Below are positions 42,893-51,081 of a stretch of 64,000 nucleotides of DNA, one piece after another (the first letter of the stretch is position 1; each line of letters starts with the position of its first letter). The stretch comes from Amycolatopsis aidingensis. GTDB taxonomy: Bacteria; Actinomycetota; Actinomycetes; Mycobacteriales; Pseudonocardiaceae. The notes below the pieces were generated by a model that made no database searches, was not told the DNA's origin, and worked only from the letters and a program-made list of their open reading frames with translations. The translations under genes and the position numbers were made by a program. The stretch is taken from positions 3,136,001 through 3,200,000 of the forward strand of contig NZ_CP076538.1 of the NCBI RefSeq assembly GCF_018885265.1, read 5' to 3'.

Positions 42893-44016
42893 GCCCGGCC
42901 ACGACCAGGGCCGCCGTGCTGCGGGAGTACGGACAGCCGCTGGTGCTGGAGGAGCTGCCGTTGCCTGCCGAGCCCGAGCCCGGTGCCGCCGTGGTCCGGA
43001 TCGACCGCACCACCTTGTGCGGAACCGACGCCCACCTGTGGCAGGGCGGGATGCCGGGGGTGGAGCTGCCCATCGTGCTCGGGCACGAGATGGTCGGCAC
43101 CGTGGTCGCGCTCGGCGCGGGCGCGGGCAGGGACGCCCGTGGCCGCCCGGTGGAGATCGGCACCCGGCTGGTGTGGTCGGAGTCCACCTGCGGGCACTGC
43201 CACGGCTGCGCCGTGCTGCGCGAACCGGTGCTGTGCGCCGACCGCGGCTACGGGTTCCGGCAGCGGGCCGACCGGCCGCCGTATGTCACCGGCGGTCTCG
43301 CCGAGTACTGCTACCTGCCGCCGGGCGCGGCCAGGCTGGTGGTCCCGCCGGACATGCCGCACGACTGGGCCGCGGCCGCGGGCTGCGCGGTGAAGACGGC
43401 GCTGCGCGCGGTGCGGCGTGCGGGCGGGATCCGGCACGGCGAGACCGTGGTGGTGCAGGGCGCAGGACCGCTCGGGCTGTTCGGCACGGCGCTGGCAAGG
43501 GCTGGCGGAGCCGGACTCGTGGTCACGGTCGGCGCCCCGGCCGAACGGCTGGCCGTCGCCTGCGCCTGGGGCGCCGACGAGGTGGTCTCCGTGCGGGAGC
43601 TGGCCGAGCCGGAGGCCAGGGTGGCCAGGGTGGCGGAGCTGACCGGGCCACGCGGAGCAGACCTGGTGCTCGACTTCGCTGGCGGCCCCACCGCCAACCA
43701 CGAGGGTGTGCTGATGTGCGGCCAACGCGGGCGGCACGTCGTGGTCGGGCTGGCCGGCCCGGACGCCCGCGCGCTCCCGCTGGACCTCGTGATGAGCCGG
43801 GAGATCCAGGTGCTCGGCTCGCTCAACGGCGATGTCTCCGATCTGGACGGTGCGCTCCGGTTCCTGGAGTCCTTCCGGGACCGGTTCGACTTCTCGGCGG
43901 CCTTCGGCGCACCGGCCGGGCTCGCGGACGCCACCACGGCCCTCGCCGCGATGGCGGCGATGACCACAACCAAAGCCGTCATCTCCCCGCAACTCGACCA
44001 GAAGGAGCCGGCATGA
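42889..44016 (+). CDS. zinc-binding alcohol dehydrogenase (MDR family)
   Basis: This 375-residue enzyme has the catalytic zinc site Cys in RTTLCGTDAHLWQGG and VLGHEMVGTVV, then a structural-zinc-like run CGHCHGCAVLREPVLC with four Cys. The NAD site is VVVQGAGPLGLFGTALAR. It oxidises an alcohol to a ketone or aldehyde. It overlaps genes on both sides by 4 bases. The substrate is unknown, but the adjacent SDR suggests two hydroxyl groups are oxidised in turn. Confidence 0.9.
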   Translation: MSPATTRAAVLREYGQPLVLEELPLPAEPEPGAAVVRIDRTTLCGTDAHLWQGGMPGVELPIVLGHEMVGTVVALGAGAGRDARGRPVEIGTRLVWSESTCGHCHGCAVLREPVLCADRGYGFRQRADRPPYVTGGLAEYCYLPPGAARLVVPPDMPHDWAAAAGCAVKTALRAVRRAGGIRHGETVVVQGAGPLGLFGTALARAGGAGLVVTVGAPAERLAVACAWGADEVVSVRELAEPEARVARVAELTGPRGADLVLDFAGGPTANHEGVLMCGQRGRHVVVGLAGPDARALPLDLVMSREIQVLGSLNGDVSDLDGALRFLESFRDRFDFSAAFGAPAGLADATTALAAMAAMTTTKAVISPQLDQKEPA

Positions 44017-44987
44017 CCCCCGCCAACCCCGGACCGATCCTGCACGCCGCGACCGGTTTCATGGCGGCGAAACAGCTGTTCACCGCCAGCGAGCACGGCC
44101 TGTTCGCGGCATTGGCGCAGCGCCCGCTGAACTCGGCCGAGCTCGCCGAGGAACTCGAGCTGCCGGAACGCTCGGTGCGCATCCTCGCCGACGCGATGGT
44201 CGGCCTGCGCCTGGTGGAGTGGGCCGAAGGCCGCTACCGCAACTCGGCGGCGGCCGACGCCTATCTCAGCGGCCGCGGCGAGGGCCCCGACCTGCGGCGG
44301 TTCCTGACCTTCTGGGACCGGCTCAGCTTCCCGCACTGGCAGTCCTACGCGGGCGCGGTGCGCACCGCGGCCCCGGTGCCCTTCGACCTCAACGGTGAGG
44401 CCGGGGAGGTGTTCCTCAGCGGGGTGCAGGCCTACAACTCGCTGCACGCCGTGCTGCTTGCCGAGCACTACGACTTCGGCGGTCACCGGAGGATGCTGGA
44501 CCTCGCCGGGCTCACCCCGGCGTTCCTCACCGAGGCCGCCGCGCGCAACCCCGCGCTGCACGGCAGCTTCGTCGCCACGGGGGACCTGCTGGAAGCGGCC
44601 CGCAAGGCGGCTTCCCGCGGTGGCGGGGAACGGATCGAGTTCCACGATGCCGATGTGCTCATCGACCCGATCCCCGGTGGGTACGACCTGGTGCTGCTGG
44701 AGCACGTCGCGCACCGCTACGACGCCGAGCAGAACCGGCTGATCCTGGCCAAGGCACGGCGGGCCGCGGAGACCGGGGCGCGGTTGCTGCTGCTGGACTT
44801 CCTGCTCGACCCGGCCGAGGGCCGCAGGCTGGACCCGCTGTTCGCCGGGGAGTACCTGGTGGTCGACGGCACCGTGGTGTACCCCGAGTCCGAGGTGCGG
44901 GACTGGCTGGCGGCCACCGGCTGGAGCTGGCTGGAGACCAGGGCGCTGCCCGGCAGCCCCCGGGTGATGATCGCCGAGGCGGCATGA
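44013..44987 (+). CDS. O-methyltransferase-like protein with altered SAM motif
   Basis: This 324-residue protein has the plant/bacterial O-methyltransferase layout. A winged-helix dimerisation domain (about 1-100, SEHGLFAALAQRPLNSAELA) precedes a Rossmann domain. Motif I, usually a glycine-rich VDVGGGxG, reads RRMLDLAGLTPAFL and lacks the glycine cluster, so normal SAM binding is doubtful. DLVLLEHVAHRYDAEQN and a C-terminal aromatic region remain. It may be a demethylase-like, regulatory or non-methylating protein. Overlaps of 4 bases tie it to both neighbours. Confidence 0.8.
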   Translation: MTPANPGPILHAATGFMAAKQLFTASEHGLFAALAQRPLNSAELAEELELPERSVRILADAMVGLRLVEWAEGRYRNSAAADAYLSGRGEGPDLRRFLTFWDRLSFPHWQSYAGAVRTAAPVPFDLNGEAGEVFLSGVQAYNSLHAVLLAEHYDFGGHRRMLDLAGLTPAFLTEAAARNPALHGSFVATGDLLEAARKAASRGGGERIEFHDADVLIDPIPGGYDLVLLEHVAHRYDAEQNRLILAKARRAAETGARLLLLDFLLDPAEGRRLDPLFAGEYLVVDGTVVYPESEVRDWLAATGWSWLETRALPGSPRVMIAEAA

Positions 44988-45763
44988 GCGGCATGGCGGA
45001 GACGGTCGAGGATACCGGTTTCGCGGGCACGGTGGTGCTGGTCACCGGTGCGGCAGGCGGGATCGGCGGCGCGGTGGCCAGGGCGTTCGCCGAACGCGGC
45101 GCCAGGGTCGCCGTCGCCGACCTTGCCGAGCTGCCGGCGCGCAAGCTGGCCGCGGAGATCGACGGCCTCGGGATAGGGCTGGACGTGCGCGATCCGGACT
45201 CGGTGTCCGCAGCGGTCGCGGAGACCACCCGGGTGCTGGGGCCGATCGGGGTGCTGGTGCACAGCGCAGGCGTGGTCGGCGGCGCGGGCCCGTTGCGCTC
45301 GCTGCCGGTCGCGGCCTTCACCGCCGCGCTGGAGGTGAACCTGCTCGGCACCTTCTTGCTGACCAGGGCCGTTGGCAACGCCATGGCCGAGGCGGGGACC
45401 GGCGGGTCGATCGTGCATCTCAGCTCCGCTGGCGCCTTCCAGCCGACCGCGGGGCTCGGGCACTACGAGGCGACCAAGGCGGGAGTGAACGCGCTGACCA
45501 GATCGGCGGCGCTGGAGCTGGCGGCATACCGGATCCGGGTCAACGCGATCGCCCCCGGCCCGGTGCGGACCCCGCTGACCAGCGCGGCGCTGAGCGAACC
45601 CGCCGCGCGGGAGGCGTGGCTGTCCCGTATCCCGCTGGGCCGGATCGCCGAGCCTGCCGATCTGGTGCCGCTGGTGCTGCTGCTGGCCTCGGAGCAGTCC
45701 CGGCACGTCACCGGCACCGTGCTGCCGGTGGAGGGCGGCCAGCTGCTGGGGAGCGTGTCATGA
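44984..45763 (+). CDS. short-chain dehydrogenase/reductase
   Basis: This 259-residue classical SDR has VTGAAGGIGG for cofactor binding and an Asp in VAVADLAEL, which favours NAD. It has VLVHSAGVV (a variant of NNAG) and the catalytic Ser-Tyr-Lys in LSSAGAFQPTAGLGHYEATK. It overlaps the methyltransferase-like gene and the next gene by 4 bases each. It should oxidise a secondary alcohol in the pathway of this operon. Confidence 0.9.
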   Translation: MSGMAETVEDTGFAGTVVLVTGAAGGIGGAVARAFAERGARVAVADLAELPARKLAAEIDGLGIGLDVRDPDSVSAAVAETTRVLGPIGVLVHSAGVVGGAGPLRSLPVAAFTAALEVNLLGTFLLTRAVGNAMAEAGTGGSIVHLSSAGAFQPTAGLGHYEATKAGVNALTRSAALELAAYRIRVNAIAPGPVRTPLTSAALSEPAAREAWLSRIPLGRIAEPADLVPLVLLLASEQSRHVTGTVLPVEGGQLLGSVS

Positions 45764-47934
45764 CCCGCCGCCCGGTGGACCACAGCGCCGCCCCGGTCGT
45801 CGGCTACACCGACCGGTTCTCCCTGCGGCCCGGTGAGCGGATCGCGGTGTCGGCCAGCGCCCGCAGCCCCGAGTGCGCCGTGCGGGTGCTGCGGATCAGC
45901 CACGACGGCGGTCGGCCGGTGCGCACCCCGGTGCCCGCGGGCGCCCCGGACTCGGTGCGGCTGCCGCACCAGGACTTCGACTTCGGCTCCTTCGGCCGCG
46001 TCCCGGCCCCGCCACCGCTCGGTGCCGCGATCGGCTTCGTCAGCTGGCTGTGGCCGACCGCGCTGCCGCGGGAGCGGGCCGCCGTGCTGAGCCAGGGCGA
46101 GCCGGAGGCAGGGCCGTACGCGGCGCTGTACCTGCTCTCCGACGGCAGGCCGGCCTTCGAGGCGCGTACCGGTGAGGGCGTCGTCGCGGTGGACGGCGAG
46201 CTGCCCCTGCGGCCGCGGCGCTGGTACCTGCTCGCCGGCGGCTACGACCCGGCGCGGGGCGCGTACCTGCTTGTGCTCCCGCGTGACCCGCTGGCCAGCG
46301 AGGGGCGCCTGCTGCAGGCGAATGTCCCGCCGCTGGGCGAGCTGACCCCGGGCCCGGCGCCGCTGCTGCTCGGCGGCCGCGCTGCGGCCGGCACGGTGGT
46401 GGACAACCTGGACGGCAAGGTGGACGCGCCCTGCGTGTTCGACCGGGTTCCGGACGCCGGGGAGCTGACCGAGCTGGCCGCGGGGCAGGCGTCGCCCTCC
46501 GGGCTGGGCGCGACCGCGTGCTGGGACCTCGCCTGCGAGATCAGCGGGGAGCGCATGCTGGAAACGGTCGGCGGCCACCACGGGTGGCTGCACAACCGGC
46601 CACTGCGCGCGGTCACCGGGCACGACTGGACCGGCGAGGTGCTGGACTGGCGGCATGCCGACCGTGGCTACGGCGCGGTGCACTTCCACTCCGACGACCT
46701 CGCCGACGCGGGCTGGGACCCCGCGTTCACCGCGGACCTGCCCGCTGACCTGGAGCCGGGCTGCTACGCGGTCGAGCTGTGCACAGCGGACGGGGTGGAC
46801 AGGGTGCCGTTCTTCGTGCGCCCGCGGCGGGACGCGGAGAAGGCGCCGCTGGTGCTGCTCGTACCGACGCTGAGCTATCTCGCCTACGCGCTGGACCACC
46901 TGCGCCAGCCGGTGCGGCCGGAGGATCCGCGTGAGGTGGCCGCCCGGTTCGCCAGGGACAACCTCCTGCACAGTCTCTATGACCGGCACACCGACGGCAG
47001 CGGGGTGTGCACGGCCTCCTCGCTGCGCCCGCTGCTCGGCATGCGCGATGACCACCTGTTCCGCTACCTCGGCGCGGCACACCAGTACAGCGAGGACGTG
47101 CAGCTGATCGGCTGGCTGGAGCGCCAGGGCTTCGCCTTCGACCTGCTCACCGACCACGACCTGGACGCAGAGGGCGCCCCGGCGCTCGGCGAGTACCGGG
47201 CGGTGCTCACCGGCAGCCATCCCGAGTACTGGACCGGCCCCATGCTGGACGCGATGAGTTCCTATGTGGACAGTGGTGGCAAGCTCGGGTACCTCGGCGG
47301 CAACGGCGCCTACTGGGTCACCGCCATCGCAGGCGACCGCGGGCAGATCGCCGAACTGCGCCGGGGCTTCTCCGGGGTGCGTACCTGGGAGGCCGAGCCG
47401 GGAGAGCTGCACCTGGCCAGCACCGGTGAGCCCGGTGGGCTGTGGGCCGAGCGCGGCCGTTCCCCGCACACCCTGTTCGGCATCGGTTCCACGGCGGCCG
47501 GGATGACCACCGGCGCGGCCTACCGGCTGACCGACGGCGGCGACGCCGCCGACCCCGCCGTGGACCGGATCCTCGCCGGGGTGGACCGCTCGGCCCCGCT
47601 CGGCGGGTACGGCTCGGTGCTGGACGGTGCGGCCTCCTTCGAGACCGACGGCATCGACCTGCTGCTCGGGTCGCCGCCGGACATCACCCTGCTCGGCAGG
47701 GCGATGCTCGGCGAGGAGTACATGTCCGCCTACACCGGCCCGGCGTTCGGCCATCCGCAGGCCGATCCGGTCGACGACCGCAGGGCCGATCTCACCCTGC
47801 TGCGGACGGCCGGCGGCGGCGCGGTGTTCGCCACCGGCTCCATCGGCTGGTGTGGCGCGCTGTCGCATGCGGCGGACGACAACGACGTGTCGCGGGTGAC
47901 CGCGAACGTACTGCGGTGGTTCGTGAGTGAGTGA
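45760..47934 (+). CDS. N,N-dimethylformamidase large-subunit-like protein
   Basis: This 724-residue protein resembles the beta (large) subunit of dimethylformamidase across its length. It has an N-terminal sandwich domain, a lectin-like middle domain with LLLGGRAAAGTVVDNLDGKVD, and a C-terminal amidohydrolase-like core. The core includes VLTGSHPEYWTGPMLDAMSS and GGKLGYLGGNGAYW. From memory, the His and Glu of HPE are iron ligands of the known enzyme. No gene for the small alpha subunit lies nearby. I infer hydrolysis of an N-substituted amide, but not of dimethylformamide itself. The start overlaps the SDR stop. Confidence 0.85.
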   Translation: MTRRPVDHSAAPVVGYTDRFSLRPGERIAVSASARSPECAVRVLRISHDGGRPVRTPVPAGAPDSVRLPHQDFDFGSFGRVPAPPPLGAAIGFVSWLWPTALPRERAAVLSQGEPEAGPYAALYLLSDGRPAFEARTGEGVVAVDGELPLRPRRWYLLAGGYDPARGAYLLVLPRDPLASEGRLLQANVPPLGELTPGPAPLLLGGRAAAGTVVDNLDGKVDAPCVFDRVPDAGELTELAAGQASPSGLGATACWDLACEISGERMLETVGGHHGWLHNRPLRAVTGHDWTGEVLDWRHADRGYGAVHFHSDDLADAGWDPAFTADLPADLEPGCYAVELCTADGVDRVPFFVRPRRDAEKAPLVLLVPTLSYLAYALDHLRQPVRPEDPREVAARFARDNLLHSLYDRHTDGSGVCTASSLRPLLGMRDDHLFRYLGAAHQYSEDVQLIGWLERQGFAFDLLTDHDLDAEGAPALGEYRAVLTGSHPEYWTGPMLDAMSSYVDSGGKLGYLGGNGAYWVTAIAGDRGQIAELRRGFSGVRTWEAEPGELHLASTGEPGGLWAERGRSPHTLFGIGSTAAGMTTGAAYRLTDGGDAADPAVDRILAGVDRSAPLGGYGSVLDGAASFETDGIDLLLGSPPDITLLGRAMLGEEYMSAYTGPAFGHPQADPVDDRRADLTLLRTAGGGAVFATGSIGWCGALSHAADDNDVSRVTANVLRWFVSE

Positions 47935-47945
47935 GGAGTGTGTTG

Positions 47946-48941
47946 ATGCCCCTGCATCCCGAAGCCCGCGCGGTGATCGCCGAAGGCGAGGCCGCGGCGG
48001 AGACCCTGGAACCGGGTGCCCTGTCACCCGCGCAGATGCGCGAGCGGTTCGCGCGGTCCTGGCGCCCGCCGCGCGATCCGGAGCCGGTGGGCGAGCGCTA
48101 CGAGCGGGACATCCCCGGCCCGGGAGGGGACCTGCGGATCCGGGTGTACCGGCCCGATGGCGAGGGCCCGTTCCCGGCGCTGGTCTGGTTCCACGGCGGT
48201 GGCTGGGTGATCGGTTCCCTGGACGAGAACGAGGCCACCTGCCGGGCGCTGTGCCGCCGGGCGGCGACCGTGGTGATCTCGGTGGACTACCGGCTGGCTC
48301 CTGAGCACCGTTTTCCCGCCGCGGCCGAGGACGCCTTCGCTGCGGTGCGCTGGGTCGCAGCCAACGGCGCCGAGCTGGCGGTGGACAGCAGGCGGATCGC
48401 GGTCGGCGGGGAGAGCGCGGGCGGCAACCTCGCCGCGGTCAGCGCGCTGATGGCCCGCGACCACGGCGGGCCGGGCCTGGTGCTGCAACTGCTGGCCTCC
48501 CCGGTGACCGCGCCGCCGAGCGAGCAGCGCGCCTCCTACCGGGACTTCGCGGAGGGCTACTTCCTCAGCAAGGCGAGCATGGAGTGGTTCTTCGAGCAGT
48601 ATCCGCGCGATGCCGCCGATCTGGCCAACCCCTACCTCGCGCCGCTGGCCGCGGAGGACCTCGGCGGGCTGCCGCCCGCGCTGGTGCTGACCGCCGAGTA
48701 CGACCCGCTGCGGGACGAGGGCGAGGAGTACGCGCACCGCCTGCTCACCGCGGGGGTGCCCTGTGAGCTGGCGCGTTACCCGGGGCAGATCCACGGCTTC
48801 TTCGCGCTGCTCACCGAGCAGCTCAGCGTCTCGGCGGTTGCGCACGAGCGGGCCGCGAGCGCGCTGCGCAGGGCGTTCGGCATCGACCTCGGCACCGCCG
48901 AGGTCGAGAAGGCACTGACAGCCACGGAAGGAAAGGCATGA
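47946..48941 (+). CDS. alpha/beta hydrolase, hormone-sensitive-lipase-type esterase
   Basis: This 331-residue esterase has HGGGW in LVWFHGGGWVIGSL, the nucleophile Ser in VGGESAGGNLAAV, Asp in LTAEYDPLRDEG and His in YPGQIHGFFALL, the full HSL-type triad. It hydrolyses short esters in the cytoplasm. ATG 47946 follows GAGGAG at 7 bases. It lies 11 bases after the dimethylformamidase-like gene and overlaps the aldo/keto reductase gene by 4 bases. Confidence 0.9.
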   Translation: MPLHPEARAVIAEGEAAAETLEPGALSPAQMRERFARSWRPPRDPEPVGERYERDIPGPGGDLRIRVYRPDGEGPFPALVWFHGGGWVIGSLDENEATCRALCRRAATVVISVDYRLAPEHRFPAAAEDAFAAVRWVAANGAELAVDSRRIAVGGESAGGNLAAVSALMARDHGGPGLVLQLLASPVTAPPSEQRASYRDFAEGYFLSKASMEWFFEQYPRDAADLANPYLAPLAAEDLGGLPPALVLTAEYDPLRDEGEEYAHRLLTAGVPCELARYPGQIHGFFALLTEQLSVSAVAHERAASALRRAFGIDLGTAEVEKALTATEGKA

Positions 48942-49933
48942 AGGTTCCACACCGCAGGATCGGCACCACGGGCCCGGAGGTCTCCGTGTTGTCGCTGGGC
49001 TCCTGGCACACCTACGACCGGATGCGGTTCACCGACGCGGTCGCCATGCTGCGGTACGCGGTCGACAGCGGAATCAATTTCTTCGACGTCGGCTACTACG
49101 GTGGCCTCGTCGTGGACGGTAAACGTGTTCCGGAAACGTTCACCGACGTACTGTTCGGTCAGATCATGCGGGCCGCGGGTGTGCCGCGGGAAAATTACCT
49201 CCTTTCGGCGAAGTTGTGGGTGAACAACTACCCGGAACAATCGCTTTCCGCGCAGCTGGACGAGCTGCTGCTGCGGGTCGGTACCGACTACGCGGACTTC
49301 GCCGTGCTCGGCGATATCGCCGGCCTGGAGCTGGATCTGCCGCGGCTGGTGGAGGACCTCGGTGACCTCGTCGCCAGGGGCAAACTCGGCTCCTGGGGAG
49401 TGAACAACTGGGCCTGCGCGGATATCCGCTCCGCGCACGAGGCCGCGGTGGCCGCCGGGGTGACTGGTCCGCAGCTGGCCCAGCTGAAATACAGCGTGGT
49501 CCGCCGGTCCATTCCGGACGGAGCACCGTTTCGCAGGCTGACCGAGGACATCGGCATCACCCTGGAGGCCTCCGACGTGCTGGAGGGCGGGATGCTCGCC
49601 GGGAACCTGGAGCCGGAGCGGATGATCGGCAAGGATCCCGGCGGGATCCGCGGCGGGATCGCCGAGGCTGCCGGGCGGCTGGCGGAGATAGCCCGCTCCT
49701 TCGAAGTCACGCCCGCGCAGGCCGCGGTCGCGTTCTGCCTCACCCACCCGGCGACCAGCACGGTGCTGTTCGGCGCCAGCAGGCAGGAACAGCTCGCCGA
49801 GAACATCGCTGCCGTGCGGCTGGCGCAGCAGCACGGGTCCGAACTGCGTGCCGCGGTGGCCGACCTGTGGCTGGACCGGGAGGTGGTGGACCCGGAGGGA
49901 CCGCGTTCGGCCGTGGCGCTGGACCGCGGCTGA
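48938..49933 (+). CDS. aldo/keto reductase family protein lacking the usual active-site His
   Basis: This 331-residue TIM-barrel protein has the AKR start RIGTTGPEVSVLSLGSW, the Asp-Tyr pair in NFFDVGYYGG, and Lys in YLLSAKLWVNN. The family His, normally in a DLYxxHxxD stretch, is replaced in TDYADFAVLGDIAG, where Gly precedes Asp. The NADP end SFEVTPAQAAVAFCLTHP is normal. Loss of His suggests altered chemistry, such as dehydration or double-bond reduction. It is the last enzyme of the plus-strand operon, upstream of the LuxR-type gene. Confidence 0.83.
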   Translation: MKVPHRRIGTTGPEVSVLSLGSWHTYDRMRFTDAVAMLRYAVDSGINFFDVGYYGGLVVDGKRVPETFTDVLFGQIMRAAGVPRENYLLSAKLWVNNYPEQSLSAQLDELLLRVGTDYADFAVLGDIAGLELDLPRLVEDLGDLVARGKLGSWGVNNWACADIRSAHEAAVAAGVTGPQLAQLKYSVVRRSIPDGAPFRRLTEDIGITLEASDVLEGGMLAGNLEPERMIGKDPGGIRGGIAEAAGRLAEIARSFEVTPAQAAVAFCLTHPATSTVLFGASRQEQLAENIAAVRLAQQHGSELRAAVADLWLDREVVDPEGPRSAVALDRG

Positions 49934-49960
49934 GCGGAGCTGAGCGCTTGACCAGTTTTG

Positions 49961-50020
49961 TCCGCCGAATGTATGTTTCCTGTCCCGCATATCCGGTTGT
50001 GCGGACAGGATTTCGGCGGA
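49961..50020. promoter_or_regulatory. nested inverted repeats in the leader of the GAF-LuxR gene
   Basis: An outer pair, tccgccga (49961-49968) and tcggcgga (50013-50020), encloses an inner pair, tcctgtcc (49978-49985) and ggacagga (50003-50010). The inner stem extends with one bulge. It lies 19-78 bases before ATG 50039 and could be an operator for this regulator or an RNA attenuator. Confidence 0.6.
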
Positions 50021-50038
50021 TATCCGCGAGGAGCGGCG

Positions 50039-51070
50039 ATGGAGCCTTCTTGTGTTGCTGCTGCGATGCGGATCGGTTACGCGATGGGCACGGCCGCCGA
50101 GGTCGAGTGGGAGGAGATGTTCGAGGCCCTGGCCAGCGCGATCCCCGAGGTGTGCGCGGCGCAGGTGACCGGATGGGACCCGATCGCGCGCAGGTTCGTG
50201 GTGGTCGCGGAGCGTGGCTATCGGAAGTCGATTTCCCAGGATCTGGCCCACGCGCTGCCCCGAACCCGGTGGGGCGTGCAGTTGTTCGCCTCCAGGACGC
50301 CGTTGCTGATGGACGATATGCCGCAGCATTTTCGCGCCTCCCCGCATTATCAGGAAAAATTGCGACCAGCCGGTTTCGAGGACGGATTGTCCGCGACCCT
50401 GCGTTCCGAGGGTGGCCGCCGGGTGGGAATGCTGCACCTGAACGCTCCGGTTCGGCAGGCATTCGGGGAGCGGGCCCGTGAGTTCGTCGCCCAGGTCGGG
50501 CCCGCGCTGGCCCGGCGGGTGGACCCGCTGCGCTGTCCGCAGCTGGACGGGCGGTTCGGCCGGGAGTGGACGGCGAGCAGGCTCGTGCCCGGCGGGGAGT
50601 TCCTCCCGCTCACCGGGCGCGAGCCCAGCCCGCTGGCCAGGGACCCGCGCGTCGTGGAGCTGGCAGAGACCTTCCGGGTCATGTCGGCGGCCTGGCTGGC
50701 CTTCCTGTGGCCGGACTCGGCAGGCTGGCACCGGGCGGCGATGCTGAACGTGGTGGACACCAACCGCAGCGGGGTGGTGGTGGCCAGCACTCCCTTCGCC
50801 AACGAGCTCGGGCTGACCGGCCGCGAGGTCGACGTGGCAACCGGCATCGTGGCCGGCCTCAGCAACCAGGCGATCGCGGACGAGCTGGTGGTCAGCCGTC
50901 GCACGGTGGAGACCTATGTGGAGCGGCTGCTTGGCAAGCTCGGTTGCGCCTCGCGCGGGGAGGCCGCCGGGGTGGCCGTGCGCGCGGGCCTGGTCCGGCC
51001 CAGCACCGGCCGCGGCGGGGTCGGCGCCCTGCCCCGGCTCACCCGCGGCGCCACCCTGCTCTGGCCCTAG
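50039..51070 (+). CDS. GAF-domain LuxR-type transcriptional regulator
   Basis: This 343-residue regulator has a GAF-like sensor domain (about 15-175) and a C-terminal LuxR HTH: LTGREVDVATGIVAGLSNQA, then ELVVSRRTVETYVERLLGKL. It has no receiver domain, so it probably binds a small ligand directly. ATG 50039 follows GAGGAG at 6 bases. It lies 105 bases after the last enzyme gene of the unknown catabolic operon, with a nested palindrome in the gap, and is the most likely local regulator. It converges on the aldehyde dehydrogenase gene. Confidence 0.85.
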   Translation: MEPSCVAAAMRIGYAMGTAAEVEWEEMFEALASAIPEVCAAQVTGWDPIARRFVVVAERGYRKSISQDLAHALPRTRWGVQLFASRTPLLMDDMPQHFRASPHYQEKLRPAGFEDGLSATLRSEGGRRVGMLHLNAPVRQAFGERAREFVAQVGPALARRVDPLRCPQLDGRFGREWTASRLVPGGEFLPLTGREPSPLARDPRVVELAETFRVMSAAWLAFLWPDSAGWHRAAMLNVVDTNRSGVVVASTPFANELGLTGREVDVATGIVAGLSNQAIADELVVSRRTVETYVERLLGKLGCASRGEAAGVAVRAGLVRPSTGRGGVGALPRLTRGATLLWP

Positions 51071-51081
51071 TGATCGACCGG

